A DNA stretch of 64,000 nucleotides from a bacterium (lineage in GTDB: Bacteria > Actinomycetota > Acidimicrobiia > Acidimicrobiales > Bin134). Numbering within the stretch: the stretch's first letter is position 1; every line of letters starts with the position of its first letter. The stretch spans positions 102,913-166,912 of the forward strand of contig JAPOVT010000029.1 of the NCBI GenBank assembly GCA_026708015.1, given 5' to 3'. Of this stretch, positions 54,694 to 63,805 are shown piece by piece. The translations under genes and the position numbers were made by a program. The notes below the pieces were generated by a model that was not told where the DNA came from, searched no databases, and saw nothing but the letters and a program-made list of their open reading frames with translations.

Positions 54694-56421
54694 ATGCACG
54701 ACCTGGTGATCAAGGGCGGTTTGATTGTGGACGGCACCGGTGGCGAGCCGTTCACGGGAGATTTGGCCATCGACGGGGAGCAGATTGCCGGGGTGTATCC
54801 GGGCGGCAATCCCGACCTGGACGGCGAAGAGGTCTTTGACGCCACCGGACTGCTGGTTACCCCGGGGTTCGTGGACTGCCACACCCACTACGACGGCCAG
54901 GTGACCTGGGATCCGATTCTGGAGCCGTCGGCCCACCACGGGGTGACCACGGTGATGATGGGCAATTGCGGGGTGGGGTTCGCCCCGGTGCGGCCCGGCA
55001 CCGAAGAATGGCTCATCCAGCTTATGGAAGGGGTGGAGGACATTCCCGGCGCTGCCCTGTCGGAGGGGATCACCTGGGAGTGGGAGACCTTTCCCGAGTA
55101 CCTCGACGCCCTGGAGCGCAAGCCCTTGTCTTTGGACATCGGCTGCCAGGTGCCCCACGGCGCGGTCCGGGCCTATGTGATGGGGGAGCGGGGAGCGAAG
55201 AACGAGCCCGCCACCCCCGAAGACATCGCCCAGATGCGCGACATCGTGGCCGAGGCGCTGCGGGCCGGCGCTTTCGGCTTCTCCACGTCCCGCACCATCG
55301 CCCACATGGCCATCGACGGCGAGCCGGTACCCGGCACCTATGCGGCTGAGGACGAGCTGTTCGGCATCGGAGAGGCGCTGACCGAGGTAGGACACGGCCT
55401 GTACGAGCTAGCCCCTGCCGGAGTAATTGGTGAGGACTTGGCCGCTCCCCACAAAGAGGTCGACTGGATGCGCCGCCTGTCGGCCGCAACCGGCCGTCCG
55501 GTTACCTTCGCCCTGGTGCAGGTGGACGCCGCCCCTGAGCTGTGGCGGGAGGTCATGGATCTTTCGGCCGACGCGGTGGCCGATGGGGCCCAGCTCCATC
55601 CCCAGGTGGCTCCCCGGTGCAACGGCATCTTGATCGGGCTTCAGACCAACCACGCGTTCAGCAGCCGGCCCAGCTTCGCCGAGATCGCCGAACTGCCCCT
55701 GGAAGAGCTGGTGGCCGAGCTGCGCCGTCCTGAACGCAAGGCCGCCATCTTGTCGGAGAAGAGCTCGTTCACCAATCAGTTCGCCGAGTACATGGGTACC
55801 CAACTCCACCGGATCTACGTGCTGGGCGACCCCCCCGACTACGAGCCCGGCCCAGAGCGGTCGGTGGCCGCCATCGCCGAGACCCAAGGCCGGGAGACCG
55901 AGGACTTGCTGTACGACCTGCTGTTGGGGGACGACGGCCGAGCGCTGCTGCTGTTCCCGTTCCTCAACTACAGCCACGGCAACGCCGACGCGGTGCGAGA
56001 AATGTTCATGCATCCCTCTGGGGTGTCGGGGCTGTCGGACGGAGGGGCCCACTGCGGGGCCATCTGCGACGCTTCCATGCCCACCTGGCTGCTCACCTTC
56101 TGGGCCCGCGACCGCCAGCGGGGTGACAAGCTCCCCCTGGAGTTTGTGGTGCAGAAGCAGTCGCGCGACACCGCCCGGCTGTTCGGGCTCACCGACCGGG
56201 GAACCCTGGAACAGGGTATGAAAGCCGATGTGAACATCATCGACCACGAGGGGCTTACCTTGCACCCGCCGAAGCTGGTGGCCGACCTGCCCGCAGGGGG
56301 CCGGCGCTTCGACCAGAGGGCCACCGGGTATGTGGCCACCCTGGTCAGCGGAGTGGTGACCCGTCGCAACGGAGTAGACACCGGGGCCCGCCCCGGCAAG
56401 CTGCTCCGAGCGGGCGTCTAG
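54694..56421 (+). CDS. N-acyl-D-amino-acid deacylase / D-aminoacylase-like amidohydrolase (copy 1)
   Basis: The 575-residue product is a metal-dependent amidohydrolase. VDCHTHYDGQVTWD carries the HxH metal motif. GNCGVGFAPVRPG, SDGGAHCGAICDAS (catalytic Asp) and the closing beta-sandwich (GTLEQGMKADVNIIDHEGL) follow the D-aminoacylase pattern. The start is ATG 54694. It probably hydrolyses N-acyl-D-amino acids or related cyclic amides; the exact substrate is not predictable. The next gene is a close paralogue 36 bases downstream, and pyrimidine-amide genes follow, so the block seems devoted to C-N bond hydrolysis. Confidence 0.87.
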   Translation: MHDLVIKGGLIVDGTGGEPFTGDLAIDGEQIAGVYPGGNPDLDGEEVFDATGLLVTPGFVDCHTHYDGQVTWDPILEPSAHHGVTTVMMGNCGVGFAPVRPGTEEWLIQLMEGVEDIPGAALSEGITWEWETFPEYLDALERKPLSLDIGCQVPHGAVRAYVMGERGAKNEPATPEDIAQMRDIVAEALRAGAFGFSTSRTIAHMAIDGEPVPGTYAAEDELFGIGEALTEVGHGLYELAPAGVIGEDLAAPHKEVDWMRRLSAATGRPVTFALVQVDAAPELWREVMDLSADAVADGAQLHPQVAPRCNGILIGLQTNHAFSSRPSFAEIAELPLEELVAELRRPERKAAILSEKSSFTNQFAEYMGTQLHRIYVLGDPPDYEPGPERSVAAIAETQGRETEDLLYDLLLGDDGRALLLFPFLNYSHGNADAVREMFMHPSGVSGLSDGGAHCGAICDASMPTWLLTFWARDRQRGDKLPLEFVVQKQSRDTARLFGLTDRGTLEQGMKADVNIIDHEGLTLHPPKLVADLPAGGRRFDQRATGYVATLVSGVVTRRNGVDTGARPGKLLRAGV

Positions 56422-56457
56422 GAGACAACGCAAGCCGTAAGACAGAGAGGTAACACC

Positions 56458-58203
56458 ATGCTTGATCTGGTGATCGCCAACGGCACCGTGGTGGACGGGA
56501 CCGGCGCCGACCGGTTCGTGGGCCACATCGGGGTCAAAGACGGCAAGGTGGCGGTGGTGGACCGCAGCGGCGGTCCCGCCCCCGAGGCGACCGAAACCAT
56601 CGACGCCACCGGGCTCCTGGTGACCCCGGGCTTCGTTGACTGCCACACCCACTACGACGGCCAGGTCACTTGGGACGAAAAGCTCCAACCGTCGTCCAAC
56701 CACGGGGTGACCACCGTGGTGATGGGCAACTGCGGGGTGGGTTTCGCCCCCGTGCAGCCCGGCAAGGAGGACTGGCTCATTCAGCTCATGGAGGGGGTGG
56801 AGGACATCCCCGGCACTGCCCTGGCCGAGGGCATTACCTGGGGGTGGGAGAGCTTCCCCGAGTACCTCGACGTTCTGGACGAGCGCCGCCTGTCGATCGA
56901 TGTGGCCGCCCAGGTGGCCCACGGCGCGGTGCGGGGCTACGTGATGGGGGAGCGGGGGGCCAAGAACGAGCCGGCCACCCCCGAAGACATCGAGGCCATG
57001 TACGCCATCGTGCGCGAGGCCATCGAAGCTGGCGCGCTGGGAGTGTCCACGTCGCGCACGCTGGGTCATCGGGCCATCGACGGCGAACCGGTGCCGGGCA
57101 CCTTCGCCGCCGAGGACGAGCTGTTCGGCCTGGGCCAAGCGCTGGCCGATTCTGGCTCTGGGGTGTTCGAGTTGGCCCCGGCTGGCGCAGCGGGACTTGA
57201 TCTGGTGGCCCCGCCCAAAGAGATGGACTGGATGCGTCGCCTGTCGGCTCGCTTCGACGTGCCGGTGTCGTTCGCCTTGTTGCAGCTTGAGGCCGCTCCT
57301 GACTTGTGGCGGGAGATGATGGACGAGTCGCTGCGGGCGACCGACGAGGGTGCCCGGGTGTACCCCCAAATCGCCGGCCGGCCGTTCGGAATGCTCATCG
57401 GCTTGCAGACCAACCACGCCTTCGCCAAGCGGCCCACCTTCGCATCGCTGGCCCACCTGTCCTTCGATGAGCTGGTGGCCGAGCTGCGCAAGCCGGCGGT
57501 CAGGGCCGCCATCTTGGCCGAGGACGACCTGCCCCCCGACCCGACCGTGCTATTCGACCAGATGCCCAACATGGTGGCGTCGATGATCCACAAGCTGTAC
57601 GTGATCGGCGATCCGCCCGACTATGAGCCCACCAACGACCGGACGGTGACCGCCATGGCCGCCCAAAGGGGGGTGGATCCATTCGAGATGCTCTACGACC
57701 TCTACCTGGAAGAAGATGGGCACGCGCTGATGATGCTGCCCATGTTCAACTACGTGGAGGAGAACCACGACGTCATTCGAGAGCAGCTGCTGCATCCCGC
57801 CGGGGTGTCAGGGCTGTCGGACGGCGGGGCCCACTGCGGCATGATCTGCGACGCCTCTATTCCCACCTTCATGCTCACCCATTGGACCAGGGACCGTACC
57901 CGGGGCGAGCAGCTCCCTCTGGAGTGGGTGGTAAAGAAGCAGACCCATGACACCGCCTCCCTCTACGGGCTGGGCGACCGGGGAACCCTGGAAGTGGGCA
58001 AGCGGGCCGACGCCAACGTGATCGACCACCAGGCGTTGACCCTGCGCTCTCCCCGGGTGGTTCACGACCTGCCCGCCGGAGGCCGCCGGCTGGACCAGCG
58101 GGCGGACGGCTATGTGGCCACCGTGGTGGCCGGCGAGGTCACCCGCAACAACGGAGCCGACACCGGGGCCCGGCCCGGCCGACTGGTGCGCGGCACCCGG
58201 TAG
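56458..58203 (+). CDS. N-acyl-D-amino-acid deacylase / D-aminoacylase-like amidohydrolase (copy 2)
   Basis: This 581-residue tandem paralogue of copy 1 keeps the same landmarks: VDCHTHYDGQVTWD, GNCGVGFAPVQPG, SDGGAHCGMICDAS and GTLEVGKRADANVIDHQAL. An AGAGAGGT lies a few bases before ATG 56458. Long blocks are nearly identical to copy 1 (for example YVMGERGAKNEPATPEDI), while the C-terminal half diverges more. Tandem duplication followed by specialisation is the likely history. It is probably cotranscribed with copy 1. Confidence 0.87.
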   Translation: MLDLVIANGTVVDGTGADRFVGHIGVKDGKVAVVDRSGGPAPEATETIDATGLLVTPGFVDCHTHYDGQVTWDEKLQPSSNHGVTTVVMGNCGVGFAPVQPGKEDWLIQLMEGVEDIPGTALAEGITWGWESFPEYLDVLDERRLSIDVAAQVAHGAVRGYVMGERGAKNEPATPEDIEAMYAIVREAIEAGALGVSTSRTLGHRAIDGEPVPGTFAAEDELFGLGQALADSGSGVFELAPAGAAGLDLVAPPKEMDWMRRLSARFDVPVSFALLQLEAAPDLWREMMDESLRATDEGARVYPQIAGRPFGMLIGLQTNHAFAKRPTFASLAHLSFDELVAELRKPAVRAAILAEDDLPPDPTVLFDQMPNMVASMIHKLYVIGDPPDYEPTNDRTVTAMAAQRGVDPFEMLYDLYLEEDGHALMMLPMFNYVEENHDVIREQLLHPAGVSGLSDGGAHCGMICDASIPTFMLTHWTRDRTRGEQLPLEWVVKKQTHDTASLYGLGDRGTLEVGKRADANVIDHQALTLRSPRVVHDLPAGGRRLDQRADGYVATVVAGEVTRNNGADTGARPGRLVRGTR

Positions 58204-58603
58204 CCGTCGATCCGACATGGGCATCGACCTGGACCGCTACCGGCTCCGATCCGGCAACGGCGACCACGCCGGTCACTCGCATTTCGACTTCTGGTTGTTC
58301 CATCGGCTGGGCGATCGAGCAAAAACAGGCCCGCCCCCGAGATGATCCACTTCCCCGAGGGAACCGTCATCGCTGAGGTGGTCAACCAAGACCTCGACGG
58401 CATCGGCCGAGTGCAGGCTGGAATGGCCTCCAACGGCATCGAACAACTGCTTCTGGGGAATTCCATCGAAAACCCCAAGTTGGGAAAGAGCCTCTGGCGG
58501 AAGGGGGTCGGCATCGGCAATAATCGGAGGTTTATTCCTTAAGTCGGCGCATTTGGGATTTAACCCCCTATTGCACCGGACGAATGAGCTTGGGAGGCGC
58601 CCC
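58204..58603 (+). other. 400-base gap with only doubtful short frames
   Basis: Two short frames exist: 58218-58343 (MGIDLDRYRLRSGNG, 41 codons) and 58342-58542 (MIHFPEGTVIAEVVNQ, 66 codons). Neither resembles a known family nor has a convincing ribosome binding site. The stretch near 58540-58590 is A/T-richer and may hold the promoter of the next gene; a GGGAGG at 58589-58595 is its ribosome binding site. Confidence 0.35.
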
Positions 58604-59446
58604 ATGTCCAGTGTCGTCAGGGCCGCAATCGTGCAAGCCGCGTGGACCGGTGACCAGGAGTCAATGGTCGAGCAGCACGAGAAATACGTGGCGGAAGCCG
58701 CCGCGGCGGGAACTCAGGTGATGTGCTTCCAGGAGCTCTTCAACGGCCCCTATTTCTGCCAGGTGCAGGAAACCGACTACTACAGCTACGCCGAGGCCAT
58801 TCCCGACGGACCCACCACCAAGCGGTTCCAGGAGACCGCCGCCAAGCACGGCATGGTGCTGGTTCTGCCCATGTACGAGGAGGAGCAGCCCGGGATTCTC
58901 TACAACACTGCGGCGGTCATCGACGCCGACGGGACTTATCTGGGCAAGTACCGCAAAACCCACATCCCCCAGGTGAAGGGCTTCTGGGAGAAGTTCTACT
59001 TCCGTCCCGGAAACCTCGGCTATCCGGTTTTCGAGACCGCGGTGGGAAGGGTCGGTGTCTACATCTGCTACGACCGCCACTTCCCCGAGGGATGGCGGGC
59101 CCTGGGCCTCAACGGCGCCCAGGTGGTGTTCAATCCCTCGGCCACCAGCCGGGGGTTGTCGGCCTATCTGTGGAAGCTTGAGCAGACGGCGTCGGCGGCG
59201 GCCAACATGTACTTCGTTGGGGCGATCAATCGGGTGGGCGTCGAGCCGCTGGGCGACAACGACTTCTACGGCACGTCGTATTTCGCCAACCCGCGGGGCC
59301 AGTTCGTGGAGGATCCGGCATCAGACCAGGAACAGGAGCTGGTGATCCGCGACCTGGACTTCGACATGATCGATGAGATCCGCTCCCTGTGGGCGTTCTA
59401 CCGCGATCGCCGTCCCGACATGTATGGGCCCCTCACCGAGGCGTAA
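58604..59446 (+). CDS. Beta-ureidopropionase / N-carbamoyl amide hydrolase (nitrilase superfamily)
   Basis: This enzyme is predicted to hydrolyse N-carbamoyl-beta-alanine to beta-alanine, CO2 and ammonia, the third step of reductive pyrimidine degradation. The nitrilase triad is visible: Glu in CFQELFNGPYF, Lys in GKYRKTHIP, and Cys in VYICYDRHFPEG. The GTSYFANPRGQF block is typical. The start at ATG 58604 has a GGGAGG site and gives 280 residues, slightly shorter than many bacterial homologues. Aminotransferase, dihydropyrimidinase and semialdehyde dehydrogenase genes follow in order. Confidence 0.9.
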   Translation: MSSVVRAAIVQAAWTGDQESMVEQHEKYVAEAAAAGTQVMCFQELFNGPYFCQVQETDYYSYAEAIPDGPTTKRFQETAAKHGMVLVLPMYEEEQPGILYNTAAVIDADGTYLGKYRKTHIPQVKGFWEKFYFRPGNLGYPVFETAVGRVGVYICYDRHFPEGWRALGLNGAQVVFNPSATSRGLSAYLWKLEQTASAAANMYFVGAINRVGVEPLGDNDFYGTSYFANPRGQFVEDPASDQEQELVIRDLDFDMIDEIRSLWAFYRDRRPDMYGPLTEA

Positions 59447-59494
59447 GCCGAGTCCCGTGTCCGCCAACGCCGACTTGCCCGTGAGCCAGCTGTC

Positions 59495-60793
59495 GTGACC
59501 ACCAACGCCATTCTGCATCAGCGCTATCAGGCGATTCTGCCCTCCTACGTCAAGCCGCTCTACGCCGAACCCATCAGCATTGAGCGCGGCCAGGGGAGCT
59601 ATGTGTGGGACGTGGAGGGCAATCGGTACCTCGACTTCTTCGGCGGCGTGCTCACCACGATGGTGGGACACAACAACCCCGCGGTCACTGCGGCCATCCA
59701 GGAGCAGGCGTCCAAGGTGCTGCACACCTCCACGCTGTACCTCTGCGAGCCGATGATCGAGCTGGCCGAGGAGATCGCGGCCATAAGCGGCATCCCCGAC
59801 GCCCGAGTGTTCTTCACCACCTCAGGGACCGAGGCCAACGACACCGCCATCTTGTTGGCCACCAGCTATCGCAAGTCCAACGAGGTGCTGGCCATGCGCA
59901 ACAGCTACCACGGGCGTTCGTTTACCGCGCAGGCCATCACCTCCCACTCGTCGTGGTCGTCGACCGCGCTGTCGGGCCTGGCGGTACACTTCGTCCACGG
60001 GGCCTACCGGCTGCGCAGTCCCTTCCGGCACCTGGACGATGACGAGTTCACCGAGGCCTGCACCGATGATCTCCGGCAGGTCATCGACATGATGACCACC
60101 GGAGAAGCGGCCTGCCTCATCGCCGAACCCATTCAGGGAGTGGGCGGCTTCGCCACGCCACCGGACGGCTTCTTCGGGTCGATGCACAAGGTGCTGGCCA
60201 ACCGGGGAATCCTGTTCGTGACCGATGAGGTGCAAACCGGCTGGGGGCGCACCGGCGAACACTTCTGGGGCTATCAGGCCCACGACATCATCCCCGACAT
60301 GCTCACCTTCGCCAAGGGCGTGGGGAACGGGATCACGCTGGCCGGCATCGTGGCCCGGGCCGAGATCATGGACACCATCTCTGCCCTGAGCTTCTCCACT
60401 TTCGGCGGCAATCCGCTGTCTACCGCCGCCGGGCTGGCCACCTTGAACTACGTGCGGGAAAACGACCTCCAGGGCAACGCCCTGCGCATGGGCAAGCGGC
60501 TGGCCGACGCCCTCTGGCCGGTGGCCGAGCAGACGCCATGGATCGTCGAGCTGCGGGGCAAGGGCCTCATGCAGGCCATAGAGATCGTGGAGCCGGGCAC
60601 GATCCAACCCGACGCCAGCCGGGCCGGCGAGCTGCTGGAGGGCTGCAAGCGGCGGGGGCTTCTGGTGGGCAAGGGAGGGCTGTACGGCAATGCCCTTCGG
60701 ATCACCCCGATGCTGGATGTGGCCGAGGAGGAGATCGACGAGGGCGTGACCGCCATCTTGGAGACGATTGAGGAGATCGATAGGCAGGTATGA
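59495..60793 (+). CDS. Class III (omega) aminotransferase, probably beta-alanine or 3-aminoisobutyrate transaminase
   Basis: This 432-residue PLP enzyme of the AGXT2/4-aminobutyrate group has VWDVEGNRYLDFFGGV at the N-terminus and SGTEANDTAILLA and NSYHGRSFTAQ near the cofactor. The PLP-phosphate Asp is in FVTDEVQTGWGRTG and the Schiff-base Lys in LTFAKGVGNG. In this neighbourhood it is expected to move the amino group of beta-alanine or 3-aminoisobutyrate to a keto acid, giving malonate or methylmalonate semialdehyde. The specificity is inferred from neighbours, not from residues. Confidence 0.88.
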   Translation: MTTNAILHQRYQAILPSYVKPLYAEPISIERGQGSYVWDVEGNRYLDFFGGVLTTMVGHNNPAVTAAIQEQASKVLHTSTLYLCEPMIELAEEIAAISGIPDARVFFTTSGTEANDTAILLATSYRKSNEVLAMRNSYHGRSFTAQAITSHSSWSSTALSGLAVHFVHGAYRLRSPFRHLDDDEFTEACTDDLRQVIDMMTTGEAACLIAEPIQGVGGFATPPDGFFGSMHKVLANRGILFVTDEVQTGWGRTGEHFWGYQAHDIIPDMLTFAKGVGNGITLAGIVARAEIMDTISALSFSTFGGNPLSTAAGLATLNYVRENDLQGNALRMGKRLADALWPVAEQTPWIVELRGKGLMQAIEIVEPGTIQPDASRAGELLEGCKRRGLLVGKGGLYGNALRITPMLDVAEEEIDEGVTAILETIEEIDRQV

Positions 60794-60798
60794 CGCTA

Positions 60799-60905
60799 TG
60801 ACAACTTTCATCGAGGAGAGATAGGGGGCAGAGACTATGACAACGCTCATCAAGAACGGCACGGAAGGACTCTTGCCGTGACCACCCTGATCAAGAACGG
60901 CACGG
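60799..60905 (+). repeat. Staggered copies of the dihydropyrimidinase start region
   Basis: Three copies of the opening codons occur in a row: ATGACAACTTTCATC at 60799, ATGACAACGCTCATC plus AAGAACGGCACGG at 60837, and GTGACCACCCTGATC plus the same 13 bases at 60878, the real start. Copies two and three agree at 24 of 28 positions, and the differences are synonymous or start-codon changes. The second copy is a 14-codon frame (MTTLIKNGTEGLLP) whose TGA overlaps the real GTG. Confidence 0.8.
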
Positions 60906-62287
60906 TGGTGAGCTCTACCGGGGCTGGTCCGGCTGAGGTTCTGATCGACGGCGAAACCATCGTCGCCGTGCTGCAACCGGGATCCGATTTGGCCCTGTCG
61001 GCTGAGAACGGGGCCGACCGGGTGATCGACGCCACCGGCAAACTGGTCGTGCCCGGCGGGGTGGACGTACACACCCACATGGAGCTGCCCTTCGGCGGCA
61101 CCATCGCGTCCGACGACTTCGAGACCGGCACCCGGGCCGCCGCCTGGGGCGGCACCACCACCATTGTGGACTTCGCTACCCAGAGCTACGGGCTCGACGT
61201 GCGCGAGTGCTTCGACGCCCGCATGGCACAAGCCGAGGGCCGGTGCGCCATCGACTACGGCTTCCACATGATCATCGGCGACGTGACCGACGGCGCCCTC
61301 AAGGAGATGGACCTGCTGGTGAACGAGGGGGTGACCAGCTTCAAGCTGTTCATGGCCTACCCCGGAGTCTTCTACAGCGACGACGGCCAGATCCTGCGGG
61401 CCATGCAGCAGTGCGCCGGCAACGGCGGGCTCATGATGATGCACGCTGAGAACGGAATTGCCATCGATGTGCTGGCCGAGCAGGCATTCGAGCGGGGCGA
61501 GACCGGCCCGGTGAACCACGGATACGTGCGTCGGGCCGAATTCGAGTCAGAAGCCACCCATCGGGCCATCCAGCTGGCCAAGGTGGGCGCCGCTCCTCTC
61601 TACATCGTGCATCTCTCGGCCAAGCAGGCGCTGGAGCAGGTGGCCATTGCCCGCAACAACGGCGCCAACGTGTTTGCCGAGACCTGTCCTCAATACCTGT
61701 ACTTCAGCCTCGAGGAGCACCTCGACCAGGGCTGGGACGGCGCGGCCTACGTGTGCTCGACGCCGATCCGCTCCCACCACGACCACCATCAAGACGAGCT
61801 GTGGAAGGGGCTGCGCACCAACGACCTCGCCGTGGTGTCCACCGACCACTGCCCGTTCTGCATGAAGGAGCAGAAGGAACTGGGCGTGGGCGACTTCCGG
61901 GCCATACCCAACGGCATCGGCACCGTCGAGCACCGGATGGACCTGATCTATCAGGGTGTCGTCACCGGGGAGATCACTCTGCCCCGGTGGGTGGAGCTGT
62001 GCTCGACGACTCCGGCTCGCATGATGGGCCTCTACCCCCGCAAGGGCATCATCCAACCCGGATCTGACGCTGATGTCGTCATCTACGACCCTCGGGCAAC
62101 CTGGACTATCAGCGTCGAGAACCACCACATGAACATCGACCACTCGGCCTACGAGGGGATCCAGGTCGGCGGTCACGTCGACACCGTGCTGTCGAGGGGC
62201 CGGGTCATCATCGACAACGACCAGTACCTGGGCTCCATGGGCCACGGCCATTACCTGCGCCGAGGCCTCAGCTCCTATCTGATTTAG
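60878..62287 (+). CDS. hydA: Dihydropyrimidinase (D-hydantoinase)
   Basis: This zinc enzyme opens dihydrouracil or dihydrothymine to the N-carbamoyl acid (469 residues). The HxH motif is in GGVDVHTHMELPF, the carboxylated Lys in TSFKLFMAYPGVF, and further ligands in MMHAENG, YIVHLSAKQA and the catalytic Asp block STDHCPF. The start at GTG 60878 overlaps a short upstream frame (GTGA), and an imperfect copy of its own first codons precedes it. It should act just before the beta-ureidopropionase encoded upstream. No dihydropyrimidine dehydrogenase is in the window. Confidence 0.93.
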   Translation: MTTLIKNGTVVSSTGAGPAEVLIDGETIVAVLQPGSDLALSAENGADRVIDATGKLVVPGGVDVHTHMELPFGGTIASDDFETGTRAAAWGGTTTIVDFATQSYGLDVRECFDARMAQAEGRCAIDYGFHMIIGDVTDGALKEMDLLVNEGVTSFKLFMAYPGVFYSDDGQILRAMQQCAGNGGLMMMHAENGIAIDVLAEQAFERGETGPVNHGYVRRAEFESEATHRAIQLAKVGAAPLYIVHLSAKQALEQVAIARNNGANVFAETCPQYLYFSLEEHLDQGWDGAAYVCSTPIRSHHDHHQDELWKGLRTNDLAVVSTDHCPFCMKEQKELGVGDFRAIPNGIGTVEHRMDLIYQGVVTGEITLPRWVELCSTTPARMMGLYPRKGIIQPGSDADVVIYDPRATWTISVENHHMNIDHSAYEGIQVGGHVDTVLSRGRVIIDNDQYLGSMGHGHYLRRGLSSYLI

Positions 62288-62317
62288 AGCCGAGGACCAC
62301 GCGGAAGAGGAGGGCGA

Positions 62318-63805
62318 ATGCGTGACATCCATCATTTGATCGACGGCCAGTCGGTTACTGGCGAATCGGGCCGAACATCGCCGGTCTTCAATCCGGCCAC
62401 CGGAGAGCAGACCGGGCGGCTCTCGCTGGCGTCAGCCGCTGAAGTGGACACCGCGGTGGCTTCGGCCCAGGCCGCGTTCGACGAGTGGGGCAATGTCTCG
62501 GTTGCCCGACGAACCACCCTGATGTTCGCCTTCCGGAACTTGGTGGTGGACAACGCTGAAGAGATCGCCAAGCGCCTTACTGCCGAGCACGGGAAGGTGT
62601 ACGCCGATGCTATGGGCGAGGTGGCCCGGGCCATCGACAATATCGAATACGCCTGCGGTTTGGCCGAGCATCTCAAGGGAAGCCACAACGAGATGGCGTC
62701 CACCGGCATTGACGTTTACACCGTGCGCCGCCCGCTCGGGGTGGTAGCCGGGATCACCCCGTTCAACTTCCCGGCCATGGTTCCGATGTGGATGGTGCCC
62801 AACGCCATCGCCTGCGGGAACACCTTCGTGCTCAAGCCGTCGGAGCGCGACCCGTCAGCACCGATGTTCATGGCTGAGCTGTTCCAAGAGGCGGGCTTCC
62901 CGCCCGGCGTGCTGAATGTGGTGAACGGTGACAAGGTGGCGGTCGACCGGCTGTTGGAACACCCTGACGTGAAGGCGGCCAGCTTTGTGGGCTCCACTCC
63001 CATCGCCCGCTACGTGTACACCACCGGCACGTCGCACGGGAAGCGGGTGCAGGCGCTGGGCGGGGCCAAGAACCACATGGTGGTGCTGCCCGATGCCGAC
63101 GTGGAGCTGGCGGCCGACTCGGCGGTATCGGCGGCCTACGGCTCAGCGGGGGAGCGCTGCATGGCCATCTCGGTGGTGGCCGCGGTGGGCGATGTGGCCG
63201 ATTCCCTGGTGGAGGCCATCAAACTCCGCATGGAGAAGCTGGTGATCGGCGACGGCACTGATTCGGCATCGGACATGGGGCCGCTGATTGCCCGCGAGCA
63301 CCGCGACCGGGTCGCCGGCTACATCGGCTCCGCCGCCGAGCAGGGGGCAACCGTGGTGGTGGATGGCCGCGACACCCGGTTCGACAACGACGGCTTCTTC
63401 CTCGGGGTGTCGCTGCTGGACAACGTCACCGCTGAGATGCACGCCTACCGCGACGAGATCTTCGGTCCGGTCCTCAGCGTCGTGAGGTGCGACACCTATG
63501 GCGAAGCAGTTCAGCTCATCGCCGACAACCCTTGGGGCAACGGGGCTGCCATCTTCACCCGCGACGGCGGAGCAGCCCGCCAGTTCCAAACCGACGCCGA
63601 CGCCGGCATGGTGGGCATCAACGTCCCCATACCCGTGCCCGTGGGCTACCACTCGTTCGGCGGCTGGAAGGACTCCCTCTTCGGCGACACCACGATGTAC
63701 GGCCCCGAGGGAATCCGCTTCTACACCCGCCCCAAAGTCATCACCTCCCGCTGGCCCGACCCCGCCACCAGCTCAGTGGACCTGGGCTTTCCCACCAACG
63801 AGTGA
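62318..63805 (+). CDS. mmsA: CoA-acylating methylmalonate-semialdehyde dehydrogenase
   Basis: This enzyme oxidises methylmalonate or malonate semialdehyde with NAD and CoA to propionyl-CoA or acetyl-CoA. In 495 residues it has the ALDH cofactor motif GITPFNFPAMVP, FVGSTPIARYVY, and the catalytic Cys in SAGERCMAISV, which is the MMSDH-type sequence. NVPIPVPVGYHSFGGWKDSLFGD at the C-terminus is also diagnostic. A GAGGAGG site precedes the ATG. It completes the route from beta-alanine or 3-aminoisobutyrate to central metabolism. Confidence 0.94.
   Translation: MRDIHHLIDGQSVTGESGRTSPVFNPATGEQTGRLSLASAAEVDTAVASAQAAFDEWGNVSVARRTTLMFAFRNLVVDNAEEIAKRLTAEHGKVYADAMGEVARAIDNIEYACGLAEHLKGSHNEMASTGIDVYTVRRPLGVVAGITPFNFPAMVPMWMVPNAIACGNTFVLKPSERDPSAPMFMAELFQEAGFPPGVLNVVNGDKVAVDRLLEHPDVKAASFVGSTPIARYVYTTGTSHGKRVQALGGAKNHMVVLPDADVELAADSAVSAAYGSAGERCMAISVVAAVGDVADSLVEAIKLRMEKLVIGDGTDSASDMGPLIAREHRDRVAGYIGSAAEQGATVVVDGRDTRFDNDGFFLGVSLLDNVTAEMHAYRDEIFGPVLSVVRCDTYGEAVQLIADNPWGNGAAIFTRDGGAARQFQTDADAGMVGINVPIPVPVGYHSFGGWKDSLFGDTTMYGPEGIRFYTRPKVITSRWPDPATSSVDLGFPTNE

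Noticed and set aside
55408..57456. A 682-codon minus-strand open frame spanning two amidohydrolase genes
   Set aside because: It covers antisense of two paralogues and contains the same shadow sequence twice, as expected if it only mirrors the duplication.
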